Notes: generated by a model not told the origin, from the letters alone. Shown: positions 50,323-59,763, numbered from the stretch's first letter. The stretch: DNA of 64,000 nt from Fluviicola sp. (GCA_031260455.1 JAIRJW010000016.1:1-64000), one strand, 5' to 3'. Translations and numbers: made by a program.

Positions 50323-51348
50323 ATGAGTAAAAAAATTGGTGTACTGCTGATCCAGCTAGGAACCCCTGATAGCCCGAAAAACAGTGATGTTCGTCGTTAT
50401 TTGAAAGAATTCTTAATGGATCCGAGAGTCATTGATATCCCGTTCTTTTCCCGTTTGTTGCTGGTTCGTGGAATCATTGTTCCGTTCAGAACGCCGAAAT
50501 CAGCTAAAATTTATAAAGAACTCTGGGATCTCGGAAACGGAAAATCGCCGCTACTAACCTACACAGAATCTGTGAGGAGCTTGCTTCAGCAACGGTTTGA
50601 ATCGGAAGATGTGACCATTGAAATGGCGATGCGTTACCAGAATCCTTCCATGGAATCTGTTTTGGAACACATGCGTAAAGCTAATTATGATCAGATCATT
50701 ATTTTGCCCCTGTTTCCGCAATATGCAAGCGCTTCAACTGGTTCAGCTGTAGATAAAGCCATGGAAATTATCAGAAAATGGTGGGTGATCCCGGAAATCA
50801 GGATTACTTCGCAATTCTATAGCCACGCGGGATATATCGACTCCATTGTAGAAAAAGCCAAAGCATTCGATATTGCTTCTTACGATAAAATCATGTTCTC
50901 TTACCACGGTTTGCCTGAAAGACAAGTGGACAAAGTTCATAACTCCGGTCGTTGTGCGGATCACGATTGTGAGTGGGGAATTACGGACGAAAACAAGTTT
51001 TGCTACAAAGCAACCAGCTATGAAACAACCCGGTTGATTGCAGCAAAATTAGGTTTGACGGAAGAACAGTACACTGTGAGCTTTCAATCACGCCTAGATG
51101 AAAAATGGATTCAGCCTTTTTCAGATAAAGTGATCGGACAATGGGGGGAAGAAGGCAAGAAGCGCGTGCTGGTTTTTAGTCCGGCTTTTGTAGCAGATTG
51201 CCTGGAAACACTCATTGAAATTGGGGGAGAATACCAGGAGATTTTTAAAGCCAGCGGAGGTGAGAAAGTGCAATTGGTGCCAAGTTCCAATGATCATCCG
51301 CGTTTTGTGGACTGTCTGGAAGACCTGGTACGTCAACAACTCTCCTGA
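50323..51348 (+). CDS. hemH: Ferrochelatase
   Basis: A 341-residue enzyme that inserts ferrous iron into protoporphyrin IX as the last haem step. SYHGLPERQ holds the catalytic His, QSRLDEKWIQPF and FSPAFVADCLETLIEI are the later conserved blocks with the second metal-binding Glu. Three cysteines (GRCADHDC, FCYKA) sit after the catalytic loop. Single gene with its own promoter. Confidence 0.94.
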   Translation: MSKKIGVLLIQLGTPDSPKNSDVRRYLKEFLMDPRVIDIPFFSRLLLVRGIIVPFRTPKSAKIYKELWDLGNGKSPLLTYTESVRSLLQQRFESEDVTIEMAMRYQNPSMESVLEHMRKANYDQIIILPLFPQYASASTGSAVDKAMEIIRKWWVIPEIRITSQFYSHAGYIDSIVEKAKAFDIASYDKIMFSYHGLPERQVDKVHNSGRCADHDCEWGITDENKFCYKATSYETTRLIAAKLGLTEEQYTVSFQSRLDEKWIQPFSDKVIGQWGEEGKKRVLVFSPAFVADCLETLIEIGGEYQEIFKASGGEKVQLVPSSNDHPRFVDCLEDLVRQQLS

Positions 51349-51482
51349 CACGCATAATTTGAACTTCTGCCCGAACCGGGTTACTTATGGAAAGAACCAC
51401 TTTTACTATGCGGGAACAGACAGGCTCACGGGTATCCACCCAGTATAAAATAACTGGAAAGAATACTTTCACAGAGTGAAGT

Positions 51483-52139
51483 TTATTTCAAGTCTCCCGT
51501 AAAAGAATCGATAGCACCTGCACCAAACTGATCGTTTGACCATTTATAAACCGGAACACCATTTTTTACGTGAACAAATGTTGGGAAGTGGCTTTCAGCC
51601 AAAGTTACAGCCGCCTCAAGGTCTTTTGCCAGAGCAATGTCAAAATCTCCTGCAATGATCGTACGATACAGTTTTAGGTCGTTTTTGTCGGAGGAACAAA
51701 CCATAAACAGCATTTTAACTTTGGGATGATACTTTTTGATCAGTTTCAGTCGGGAAATGGACTCCAGACAGAACGGACACCCCGGGATGGTAACAATTAC
51801 CAGGTCATATTTCGGGTCAACACTTACTTTCGAACCGGAAACCTCCGTCCCTTCAGAGCTGAAATCTCCCTGGTAAATCGGGTGCAGTTTAAATCCGATG
51901 GCGAATGGCAGGGCAAAAAGCAGGATTGTGATGATAATTTTTACAACTTTTGGCTTTAGTTTAAATCCTTTTGCAAAGGAATAGGCTAAAAGAATTCCCC
52001 CGAAACCAAGGATGAGGTAAGGAAGCATTTTCGACATTGTCCAGGAAAATCCACTCTCTAAAAGCGTTAATTCCAGTGAATCGAAGGTAAAAATGGTGGC
52101 TCCGCAAATGATAAGTAAAATGGCAAAGATTATTTTCAT
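51483..52139 (-). CDS. Membrane protein with thioredoxin-like CxxC domain
   Basis: A 218-residue protein with three hydrophobic helices in the first about 90 residues, then an extracytoplasmic domain beginning DLVIVTIPGCPFCLESISRL. CPFC after a strand is a thioredoxin-type active site. The following strand-helix order fits a shortened thioredoxin fold. A TTG at 52157 would add six residues; ATG 52139 is better. Likely role: periplasmic thiol exchange, by inference. Confidence 0.75.
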   Translation of the reverse strand: MKIIFAILLIICGATIFTFDSLELTLLESGFSWTMSKMLPYLILGFGGILLAYSFAKGFKLKPKVVKIIITILLFALPFAIGFKLHPIYQGDFSSEGTEVSGSKVSVDPKYDLVIVTIPGCPFCLESISRLKLIKKYHPKVKMLFMVCSSDKNDLKLYRTIIAGDFDIALAKDLEAAVTLAESHFPTFVHVKNGVPVYKWSNDQFGAGAIDSFTGDLK

Positions 52140-52232
52140 GAGTTGATTTTTAGACAAAAGTAAGAAAAAGTATTAGCTTTTGAAGACCGGGTTACAATTC
52201 CACAGATCCGCGATGCGCATTGAGGCTTGGCC

Positions 52233-52970
52233 TTAAATCAAACTCATACTTAAACCGACTCCCAGCAGGATAGCGATCAGTTTCGCCAGATTAAAGTGGT
52301 GATTTTCGTTTGTTTCGAAAATGATAGTCGTGGAAATGTGCAGAAACATTCCAACCACGATGGCCAGCAGAATATCCATAAAAGGAATAGCGGAACCCAT
52401 TGGAATCAGTGAGCCGAAGGTTAAGCCGAGTGGCGTCATCATTCCGAAAAGGATCAGCAGGATCCAGGAAGTGGAAGATTTGATGAGCGATTGCCGCAAT
52501 AAAGTCATCAAAGCAATGGCAACCGGTAGCTGGTGAAGAATAATTCCCAGCAGCAACGAATGGTGGTGATGACCAGTCAGGTGTTCGTGATTGTGTACGT
52601 TTACCTCCGTATTTGCCAGAGGAATTCCTTCAATAAAAGAGTGAATGCTCAGGGAAATCAGTAAGCCATAGGGAACTTTTTTATTTGCATGTGCATGAAT
52701 ATGCCCGTGTTCGATTCCTCCTGAAAAATATTCGAGGAACAATTGAATCAGGAACCCGGCAAGTACCCAGATTCCAATCGTCGTATGTGCTTCTGCGTAT
52801 AATTCCGGAAGAAAATGAATGAAGGCGATAGCCAGCAGGAACCCGCCACTCAAAGCCAGTGATAATTTAATAAACCGTACCTGATTCTTCTTTTCGAGAA
52901 GAACGACCAGTACGCCACCCAAAACCACAGACAGCAGCAAAAAGAAAACCGTTGCGATTAATTCACTCAT
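52233..52970 (-). CDS. ZIP-family divalent metal transporter
   Basis: A 245-residue membrane protein with eight helices. The central variable loop is His-rich (GGIEHGHIHAHANKK and HNHEHLTGHHHHS), and helices IV-V carry HSFIEGIPLA and LGIILHQLPVAIAL, the metal-transport motifs. It imports zinc or another divalent ion. It overlaps the methyltransferase gene by 4 bases. Confidence 0.9.
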   Translation of the reverse strand: MSELIATVFFLLLSVVLGGVLVVLLEKKNQVRFIKLSLALSGGFLLAIAFIHFLPELYAEAHTTIGIWVLAGFLIQLFLEYFSGGIEHGHIHAHANKKVPYGLLISLSIHSFIEGIPLANTEVNVHNHEHLTGHHHHSLLLGIILHQLPVAIALMTLLRQSLIKSSTSWILLILFGMMTPLGLTFGSLIPMGSAIPFMDILLAIVVGMFLHISTTIIFETNENHHFNLAKLIAILLGVGLSMSLI

Positions 52971-53707
52971 TTCTTTTTACAGATAAGAATCAGACGATCA
53001 GAAGTTTCGCTGTCGAAAGAATCCAACTGATAGTTTCCGGCAAGACGCACAATTTCAAGATCCGCCTCAGTTAATAATTTTTCGAAATCAGAGAGGTAGA
53101 GCGCTTGTACTTTTTCCTGAAAAAACCAGGAAGTCCCCTGGTCTTTAAAGGTGATGGTTTTGACAATTCTGCCGTTGACTAATTCTTTTGTGATGTGGAA
53201 GAGGATTTCCTGTTTGCGGATTTCCTGCCGGAAGCGCAGGTCACGGATAACTTTGTGCGTATTCATGAAATCAATCACCAGGATGGCCGGATCGGCCAGG
53301 GCATCGTGAACACTTTTCAGGACCAGAGCATTCTGGCGTGTATCATCAAAATACCCGAAGCTGGTAAACAGGTTGAAAATATACTGGTAGTGATTTTTCA
53401 GTGGTTCGCGCATATCGTGTACGAAGAAAGTCAGTTCCGGACCAGAGTGTTTTTTTGCCTCTTCGATACTGTTCGGAGAAAGGTCGCAGCCCGAAACATT
53501 CAGTCCATGGCTGGACAAAGCCCTGGAATGTCTTCCGGCTCCGCAGGCCAGGTCCAGCACACTGTCCCCTCTTTCCGGCTCAAGTGCCGAAACCAGATTA
53601 TTCAGGAATTCGTTTGCTTCCTCATCATTGCGTTCATCGTACAAAACATGATAATAAGGTGAATTGAACCAGGTCGAAAACCACTCCTTTTGCTCTTCTA
53701 AATGCAT
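52967..53707 (-). CDS. Class I SAM-dependent methyltransferase
   Basis: A 246-residue enzyme. VLDLACGAGRHSRALSSHG is motif I, GCDLSPNSIEEAK motif II, and FNLFTSFGYFDDTRQN the post-II acceptor region. The C-terminal half has a beta hairpin as in small-molecule methyltransferases. Substrate unknown. The frame extends to 53806, but the ATG pair at 53710/53707 gives the usual start. Transcribed ahead of the ZIP gene with a 4-base overlap. Confidence 0.85.
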   Translation of the reverse strand: MHLEEQKEWFSTWFNSPYYHVLYDERNDEEANEFLNNLVSALEPERGDSVLDLACGAGRHSRALSSHGLNVSGCDLSPNSIEEAKKHSGPELTFFVHDMREPLKNHYQYIFNLFTSFGYFDDTRQNALVLKSVHDALADPAILVIDFMNTHKVIRDLRFRQEIRKQEILFHITKELVNGRIVKTITFKDQGTSWFFQEKVQALYLSDFEKLLTEADLEIVRLAGNYQLDSFDSETSDRLILICKKK

Positions 53708-53853
53708 CATTGTTGCAAAAGTACAAAAACGTGTGGAAACGACAAGGATTTCAATGCAAAGTTGTTGAATCGGCCGGTTATGAAATCTGATGAAAAGTTC
53801 TGTCATTCATCCCTTTTTTCGGCGAATCAAAGAATTAGTTCGACAAGGATGCC

Positions 53854-53861
53854 TATATTTG
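53854..53861 (+). promoter_or_regulatory. -7 element ahead of coaE
   Basis: TATATTTG, a perfect TAnnTTTG, 59 bases before the ATG at 53921; no -33 TTG at 19-20 bases. Confidence 0.4.
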
Positions 53862-53920
53862 ATGCAGGCGAAGACATTTAAAAACTGAATTGCTTTCTGC
53901 TCAACCAAGGGATTTTTATT

Positions 53921-54502
53921 ATGCAAAAGAAAACGGTAGGCATTACCGGTGGAATCGGATCCGGTAAATCAGTTGTAGCGAAAATTCTTCAGGTAATGGG
54001 CTATCCCGTTTATTTTTCCGATCAGCGGGCGAAAGACCTGATGCATGAAGATTTTTCCACCATGGAAGGACTCAAAAAGTTGTTTGGGGACGAAGCTTAC
54101 ATTAGTTCATCGCTCAACAGGGGCTATATTGCGGCGCAAATCTTTCATGATGAATCGAAGCGGATTGCCATGAATAATCTAGTGCATCCGGCAGTTCGGA
54201 AAGATTTCAAAGACTGGGCTAAAATGCAGCAGTCGGTGCTTGTTTTCCAGGAATCTGCCCTGCTGTTTGAAACGGGAAACTACCGGTCTTTTGATGCGGT
54301 AGTTTTAGTGGGAGCTTCGGAAGAAGTTCGCATACAGCGTGTAAAAGAACGTGATGGATTGACTGATGAACAGGTACTTTCACGTTTTAGTGCACAAATG
54401 CCGGAAATTGAAAAGCGGAAATTGACCAACCTGGTCATTGAAAATGACGGAACAGCGTTTCTTGTTCCGCAAATTCTCAGGCTAATCAAACAAATTACTT
54501 AA
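53921..54502 (+). CDS. coaE: Dephospho-CoA kinase
   Basis: A 193-residue P-loop kinase that performs the last step of coenzyme A synthesis. VGITGGIGSGKSVVAKIL is the P-loop, VYFSDQRAKDLM the acceptor region with its Asp, ESALLFETGN the lid-proximal segment, and VRIQRVKERDG the lid arginine patch. Its stop codon shares two bases with the stop of the convergent membrane protein gene. Confidence 0.93.
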   Translation: MQKKTVGITGGIGSGKSVVAKILQVMGYPVYFSDQRAKDLMHEDFSTMEGLKKLFGDEAYISSSLNRGYIAAQIFHDESKRIAMNNLVHPAVRKDFKDWAKMQQSVLVFQESALLFETGNYRSFDAVVLVGASEEVRIQRVKERDGLTDEQVLSRFSAQMPEIEKRKLTNLVIENDGTAFLVPQILRLIKQIT

Positions 54503-55152
54503 TCCACTTCTTCGTAATCGTCAAAATGATTGAACGGGTTTTGATTCGGGTTGTTCTGATCGTCATTGTCCGGTCCTTTTCCGAAAGCTTTTCCTGAAAA
54601 AAGAATACTGAGAGCATTTACCATTCGCAGCAACATGGTAATGGTGAAGAAGAATCCGATAACTTTAAAAATAAACCCAAAGATCGGGGTGTTTTCAATG
54701 TCAGCGATATTCGAATAAAACCAGCTGGAAATTTTGTTTTCGGCAAAGTTTGGGTTCCAGAGCAAAAAACCGAATACAGCCATTGCCAGAGCTACAATCC
54801 CGAATTCAAAACCCATTTTAGGTTTGTGTGCTTCAGAAAGCGTTCTTCCCTGAATCTGGATCATCATCACAGACCGCAACTGCATGTTTTGAACCTTCCC
54901 GACAAAATACATCAGCAGAATCAAACCGGTAGTGATAGATGTGGCCAGGTTTCCGTTCGGGTTATCCGTACAAAACAAAATGGCTACATCTGCGATCAGC
55001 AGATACTGGATAGTTTTCAGGGCAAGTCCCAAAGGATAAGACATCGGCACTCCTCCCCGTAGTAAGACAAAGCCGAATTTTAAAATTCCCCAAATGAAAC
55101 TGAAAATCGCCAGGATGACTCCCAGCCGAAAAATTAGACTGATAAATTCCAC
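54499..55152 (-). CDS. Membrane protein of unknown function
   Basis: A 217-residue protein with about five hydrophobic helices and an acidic, Asn-rich cytoplasmic tail (PDNDDQNNPNQNPFNHF). I do not recognise a family. The frame runs back to a TTG at 55221, but that start would overlap the promoter of the S46 peptidase; GTG 55152 begins just ahead of the first helix. On the minus strand TTG, 20 bases and CATTTTTG stand directly before that GTG, a slightly imperfect promoter. Confidence 0.7.
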   Translation of the reverse strand: MEFISLIFRLGVILAIFSFIWGILKFGFVLLRGGVPMSYPLGLALKTIQYLLIADVAILFCTDNPNGNLATSITTGLILLMYFVGKVQNMQLRSVMMIQIQGRTLSEAHKPKMGFEFGIVALAMAVFGFLLWNPNFAENKISSWFYSNIADIENTPIFGFIFKVIGFFFTITMLLRMVNALSILFSGKAFGKGPDNDDQNNPNQNPFNHFDDYEEVD

Positions 55153-55188
55153 ATAGCAAAAATGCGAAAAAGGGTTGAATTGAACAAC

Positions 55189-55216
55189 TTGTTTTGGCAG
55201 GGTATTGGTATATTTG
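55189..55216 (+). promoter_or_regulatory. Promoter of the S46 peptidase gene
   Basis: TTG (55189-55191), a 17-base spacer and TATATTTG (55209-55216). Sixteen bases precede the ATG at 55232. The spacer is slightly short. Confidence 0.55.
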
Positions 55217-55231
55217 GGCAAAATTGTGAAT

Positions 55232-57352
55232 ATGAAAAATGGTTTGTTAGGTTTAATCGCGTTTGTTGGCTTTGCTCTTCATGCAGAAGAGGGAATGTTG
55301 ATTCCATCGTTGCTTCAGGCGTTTGAATCCGATATGAAAGCAAAAGGAATGAAACTTTCTGCAGCAGATATTTATTCGGTAAACAATGCCTCGCTGAAAG
55401 ATGCGATTATGCACTTCGGAGGCGGTTGCACGGCAGAATTGGTTTCGGATAAAGGTTTGCTTTTAACGAATCACCATTGTGGATTGGATGCAGTTCAAAG
55501 ACATTCGTCAATTGAACACGATTATTTGAAAAATGGTTTCTGGGCAAAAACGTTTAAGGATGAATTGCCGAATGCCGGGCTCACAGCTACTCGGATTGTT
55601 CGGATCGAAGACGTGACCGAAGCCATGATGTTTGGTATTCAGGGATTGGAAGACGGAAACAAAATCGGTGAGATTTTGAAACGCAATATGAAAAAACTGA
55701 TCGAAGATGCAACCCGGAACACGCATTACCAGGCAGATGTTCAGGCTTTTGATTATGGAAATAGTTTCTATCTGATGGTCAAAGAAGTCTTCACAGATGT
55801 GCGTCTGGTGGGAGCTCCTCCGAGTTCGATCGGTAAATTTGGTGGTGACACAGATAACTGGGTTTGGCCGCGTCACACGGGAGATTTTTCAGTATTCCGC
55901 ATTTATGTGGGAAAAGACAATAAACCAGCTGCTTACAATGAAGAGAATATTCCGTACGTGCCGGTCAAGCACCTGAAAATTGCGTTCAATGACCGGAAAG
56001 CTGGCGATTTTACCATGGTGTATGGTTTCCCGGGAGAAACGGAACAACACCTGACATCCGGAAACCTGAAATACTACATTGAAAAACAGCGCCCGATGGA
56101 AATCGATATGCGTACGAAAAGTTTGGCAGTAATCAACGAAGTCATGACGAAATCAGATCTGACGCGTATCCAGTACATGGCAAAACAGGCACGTATCGCC
56201 AATGCATGGAAGAAATACATTGGTCAGATTGATGGTTTGAAACAGTTGGATGCAGTTTCTTTAAAAAAGCAGTTCGAGGACGAATACGTTGCGAGAGCGA
56301 AATCCCGGGATGACTGGAACCATTACGGATTGTTGGTTGACCGTATGAATCAGCTGGTGGAGCAAAAATCGCATTACGAATTCACATATACTCTGATGGT
56401 AGAGTATTTGTTTGTAGGTCCGGAATTTTTCCGCCTGACGCGTGCGATGGAAGATATCGAAAGAAACTACGAAAAATATAAAGCCAATAATGAGCTGAAT
56501 ACAAAGATTCAGAACCTGATCAAGGGTGCAGATGGATTTTTCAAGAATTACGACGTGAATGTCGACAAGGGAATCTTTGAAGTATTGACTCCGGCGTTTC
56601 AAAATTACCTTGATAAACGTTTTGTCATTCCTTCTTTGAGCAGTCAGAAACTGGCAGTAGATGTTTATTCCAAATCCGTTTTTGTAAACAAGGAAAAATA
56701 CCTGGCGTTTTTGAATAAGTTCAGTGAAAAATCCCTTTCGACACTGAAGAAAGATCCGGGGTATAAGTTATTTGTGGAGTGTTTCAACCTGATGCGAGAT
56801 GAAATTGCTGCCGGAGCAAATGACTACAGGCTGGAGATGGATGCTTTGCTGAAAGATTACGTACAGGGAAAACTGGTAATGTTCCCGGATGCGAAACACT
56901 GGCCGGATGCGAACTCCACTTTACGTGTTACTTACGGTTTGCTGGAAGGATCGGCACCTGTTGACGGAATGGCTTACACGGAACATACAACCCTGAAAGG
57001 AATAATCGATAAGTACAATACCGGAAATCCGGATTTTGATCTGGATCCAAAAATGATCGAGTTGTATAAATCGAAAAATTACGGGAATTATTCTCAGAAT
57101 GGCGAGTTGTGGGTTTGTTTCACAGGATCGAATCATACGACTGGTGGAAATTCCGGCTCTCCGGTACTGGATGCGAATGGAAATTTAATGGGATTGAATT
57201 TCGACAGAAGCTGGGAAAGTACGATGAGTGATTTCTATTTCGATCCGAATCGTTGCCGGAACATTGTGGTGGATATTCGTTACGTAATGTGGGTCATGGA
57301 TGTTTATTGCGGCGCGAAGCATTTGGTGGATGAGATGACATTGGTCAAATAG
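55232..57352 (+). CDS. S46-family dipeptidyl-peptidase (DPP11-like)
   Basis: A 706-residue periplasmic peptidase with a signal peptide (to about FALHA). The chymotrypsin fold carries LLTNHHCG with the catalytic His near residue 80, GKFGGDTDNWVWPRHTGDFS with Asp, and GGNSGSPVLDANG with Ser. S46 enzymes remove dipeptides from peptide N-termini for carbon supply. Eighteen residues after the catalytic Ser stands Arg (GLNFDR), the position that is Arg673 in P. gingivalis DPP11 and Gly in DPP7, so preference for Asp/Glu at P1 is predicted. A TTG at 55205 is inside the promoter region and was rejected. Confidence 0.92.
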   Translation: MKNGLLGLIAFVGFALHAEEGMLIPSLLQAFESDMKAKGMKLSAADIYSVNNASLKDAIMHFGGGCTAELVSDKGLLLTNHHCGLDAVQRHSSIEHDYLKNGFWAKTFKDELPNAGLTATRIVRIEDVTEAMMFGIQGLEDGNKIGEILKRNMKKLIEDATRNTHYQADVQAFDYGNSFYLMVKEVFTDVRLVGAPPSSIGKFGGDTDNWVWPRHTGDFSVFRIYVGKDNKPAAYNEENIPYVPVKHLKIAFNDRKAGDFTMVYGFPGETEQHLTSGNLKYYIEKQRPMEIDMRTKSLAVINEVMTKSDLTRIQYMAKQARIANAWKKYIGQIDGLKQLDAVSLKKQFEDEYVARAKSRDDWNHYGLLVDRMNQLVEQKSHYEFTYTLMVEYLFVGPEFFRLTRAMEDIERNYEKYKANNELNTKIQNLIKGADGFFKNYDVNVDKGIFEVLTPAFQNYLDKRFVIPSLSSQKLAVDVYSKSVFVNKEKYLAFLNKFSEKSLSTLKKDPGYKLFVECFNLMRDEIAAGANDYRLEMDALLKDYVQGKLVMFPDAKHWPDANSTLRVTYGLLEGSAPVDGMAYTEHTTLKGIIDKYNTGNPDFDLDPKMIELYKSKNYGNYSQNGELWVCFTGSNHTTGGNSGSPVLDANGNLMGLNFDRSWESTMSDFYFDPNRCRNIVVDIRYVMWVMDVYCGAKHLVDEMTLVK

Positions 57353-57357
57353 ACCGG

Positions 57358-57402
57358 AAGATGTCAGACAAAAGACCATTCCGGTCTTTTGTCTGACATC
57401 TT
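57358..57402. terminator. Long perfect inverted repeat, bidirectional terminator
   Basis: Arms of 20 bases, AAGATGTCAGACAAAAGACC (57358-57377) and GGTCTTTTGTCTGACATCTT (57383-57402), around a 5-base loop, between convergent genes. No T tail follows on either side, but A- and T-tracts lie inside the arms. Confidence 0.75.
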
Positions 57403-57404
57403 GC

Positions 57405-57755
57405 TTACTTCTCAGGTAAAATATCCATCTTCTCAGCAAAGTGATAACAATAATCCCTCAGATCTTCTGAAATCAGGTTTTCTCCCGTTGCTTTCTCAAA
57501 AGTATCGGCCATTGTCAGTAAAGTCTGGTGAAAGAACTGCTTCATTTCTTCTACTGACATATCCTTCGTCCACAAATCAATCTTCATCGTGTTGTTGTCT
57601 TCCGGACTCCAGAAAGACAGCATCATTGCCTTAGCAGGAGCATTCTCAATTTTTCCGTCTTCCGCACTCCAATGCATTTCAAGTGGAAGATTGTTTGCAT
57701 TAAGTCCTATTTTTACTGTAATTGCTGATCGTTTCGTTACTACTTCTTCTTCCAT
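57405..57755 (-). CDS. gldC: Gliding motility protein GldC
   Basis: A 116-residue soluble protein matching GldC: ITVKIGLNANNLPLEMHWSAEDG, then MMLSFWSPEDNNTMKIDLWTKDMSVEEMKQFFHQT and the ending YCYHFAEKMDILP. In Flavobacterium johnsoniae gldC is next to gldB and supports gliding. Here it follows gldB with a 4-base gap, so the pair is an operon. Its precise activity is unknown. Confidence 0.9.
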   Translation of the reverse strand: MEEEVVTKRSAITVKIGLNANNLPLEMHWSAEDGKIENAPAKAMMLSFWSPEDNNTMKIDLWTKDMSVEEMKQFFHQTLLTMADTFEKATGENLISEDLRDYCYHFAEKMDILPEK

Positions 57756-57759
57756 TTTC

Positions 57760-58800
57760 TTAATCGTTAATTTGGTATTCGGTTAAAATCTCGTTGTATG
57801 GTTTACCAATCAATTCCTGCAAAGTTATATCATATTGTTCCATATAGCTGCAAACAATGCGGTAACCTAAAAATTGTCCCAGGCGATCCGGTCCTTTTTG
57901 GGGTAATCTGGCCGTAAACGGGGCTTCCTGTAAAAATGCCGCCTGATCGGTTTCACTCTTGACAAACAGGATGTTCTGCTTCACCAGATATTCCCAGAAA
58001 TTGCGTTCGTTTCTCAAAGCCCAGTCGTATTCTTTTTCAGAGTAACGCAGCAACGTATGCTCTTTCTGACCGGGTAAAGCTGCCCGGGTCAGGTAAAGGA
58101 TTTTTCCCCATTGAATCATTGCCTGAATGTTGTTGAAGTCTTTTCCCGGCTCACAAATATGCGTCAGGACCCAGCCGCAAACCGCATCGCGTTCCAGATA
58201 TTGAGGTTCCATGGCTTTTTTAATCCATTCATAGAAAACATCGCCAGGTAGTTCTCTGATGACATCTGTTTTTGCCCCGAGGTAGCGTTCCAGCCCGATC
58301 CCGATTTCTTTTTCCGTGCAATACACGCTGGATGCAAAATAAGAATCCATAAAAATAACGGATTCCGGAAGTTTACTGTTTGGGAGGTGAACTTGCAAGC
58401 GTTTAAAACCGTCTTCAATGAGTTTTCTGGATTGCGGCAACTTTGTCGCAAATTGTTCATCAATGCGTTTTGACAGGCGTTTGTAGTAGCTGTTCCGGGT
58501 AAATTCCAGCCAGTTCAAAGCAAAAGCGCTGTCTTTCGGAAGCCCGGTTTTGAAACAGTAATAGAATTGATAATCAATTATTTCCGGATATTTTTTTTCC
58601 AGTGTTTCTATTTCCGAAGGAAGCTTCTCATTCGGAGTATGTTTCAGAATACTGTCCAGTTGCACACTTTCCAGGTGGTAGTTACTTGCAGAAATATCCA
58701 CGTTCAGAGGATTTGAACAGGAAACTGCCAGCAATAACACGAAAGCGCAAATAAAAAGCACCGGAAAGCTCATTTTTTTTGTAAAATTCATATTGGTCAA
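57760..58800 (-). CDS. gldB: Gliding motility lipoprotein GldB
   Basis: A 346-residue lipoprotein (signal MSFPVLFICAFVLLLAVSC). The mature part has the GldB layout: LDSILKHTPNEKL, then YYCFKTGLPKDS, SVIFMDSYFASSVYCTEKEIGIGLERYLG and the C-terminal FLGYRIVCSYMEQYDITLQELI. The long middle region resembles a zinc-protease-like or DUF2268-type fold, without an obvious HExxH. Required for gliding in F. johnsoniae. First gene of the gldB-gldC pair. Confidence 0.92.
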   Translation of the reverse strand: MTNMNFTKKMSFPVLFICAFVLLLAVSCSNPLNVDISASNYHLESVQLDSILKHTPNEKLPSEIETLEKKYPEIIDYQFYYCFKTGLPKDSAFALNWLEFTRNSYYKRLSKRIDEQFATKLPQSRKLIEDGFKRLQVHLPNSKLPESVIFMDSYFASSVYCTEKEIGIGLERYLGAKTDVIRELPGDVFYEWIKKAMEPQYLERDAVCGWVLTHICEPGKDFNNIQAMIQWGKILYLTRAALPGQKEHTLLRYSEKEYDWALRNERNFWEYLVKQNILFVKSETDQAAFLQEAPFTARLPQKGPDRLGQFLGYRIVCSYMEQYDITLQELIGKPYNEILTEYQIND

Positions 58801-58831
58801 AAATAATCATTCTAGTCTCATTGAAAGAAAC

Positions 58832-58839
58832 TATATTTG
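58832..58839 (+). promoter_or_regulatory. -7 element of the beta-barrel gene
   Basis: TATATTTG, a perfect TAnnTTTG, 21 bases before the ATG at 58861; no TTG at -33. Confidence 0.45.
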
Positions 58840-58860
58840 GCTCACTTTATAAGATAATTT

Positions 58861-59709
58861 ATGAAAAGATTAATAGTAACATGTTTGGCAGTAGTTTTTT
58901 CTGCGATCGTTTTTGGACAATCAGAGGGATCTGATAAAAAAGTGAACATGGGTATCGCCTACCAGCTGGGATTGAATTTCACGAAGCCGGGAACTAAACG
59001 CATTGAAAAAGACGGAGCAGGGGCTCAGAACTCTTTTGGGTTGAACATCAACTTCAACTTCAGTGAAAATATCGGTTTCATGACCGGGCTGGAGTTCGAT
59101 TTCGAGTCTTACAAAGTTGCAATGACGGCTAGTAACGGGAACTCCTACTATTATTACAACGATAATAATATCATCCAGGAAAAAGATGTGAAAGATCCGA
59201 ACACGGACCAGGTTTTCCGCCTGACAGGAAGAAAGTATAAAAATATTTATGCTACTTTACCTACGATGTTGATCTTCAAAACCAATGCTATCGGGGATTT
59301 TCGTTACTACGGGAAATTCGGTGCGCGTACCAGCTTCCTGGTCAAATCTTCAAGAACAGACCAGGGATCTATTTTCGGAAACGGAGCAAACGGAACGAAT
59401 ATGGATGCAATTGAGGCAGGCTTGTTTCCTTCAACAACAACTAAAATGGAGGGAATGAAAACTTCTTACGGAAACGATGTAAGCTTTATCCGTACTTCAT
59501 TAGGCCTGGCTGGTGGGGCTCAGTGGAATTTTACAGGAAGCACCCTGTTATTTGCAGAACTGGCATTTTACTACGGTTTGACTCCGATCAACATTGAAGG
59601 AAATGGAAAAAATAAAACGCTTTTCAACAGATCTTTAGGAAGCAGTGACTATTTCGGGCTGAAAACAACTCAAAGTCAACTCTGCCTGAAAATCGGAATC
59701 CTGTTCTGA
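58861..59709 (+). CDS. Outer membrane beta-barrel protein
   Basis: A 282-residue protein with a signal peptide ending at VFGQ. The rest shows alternating amphipathic strands, such as SFGLNINFNFSENIGFMTGLEFDFESYKV, RYYGKFGARTSFLV and LCLKIGILF with a terminal Phe as in outer-membrane barrels. It belongs to the broad porin/OmpA-like group of Bacteroidota; no specific function. Divergent from gldB by 60 bases; a terminator follows. Confidence 0.82.
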   Translation: MKRLIVTCLAVVFSAIVFGQSEGSDKKVNMGIAYQLGLNFTKPGTKRIEKDGAGAQNSFGLNINFNFSENIGFMTGLEFDFESYKVAMTASNGNSYYYYNDNNIIQEKDVKDPNTDQVFRLTGRKYKNIYATLPTMLIFKTNAIGDFRYYGKFGARTSFLVKSSRTDQGSIFGNGANGTNMDAIEAGLFPSTTTKMEGMKTSYGNDVSFIRTSLGLAGGAQWNFTGSTLLFAELAFYYGLTPINIEGNGKNKTLFNRSLGSSDYFGLKTTQSQLCLKIGILF

Positions 59710-59726
59710 TAAACAAAATCATTCAT

Positions 59727-59763
59727 AAAAATCCCGCTGATTAAGAGATCGGTGGGATTTTTT
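59727..59763 (+). terminator. Intrinsic terminator of the beta-barrel gene
   Basis: AAAAATCCC (59727-59735), GAT...ATC inside, GGGATTTTTT (59754-59763). Confidence 0.78.
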
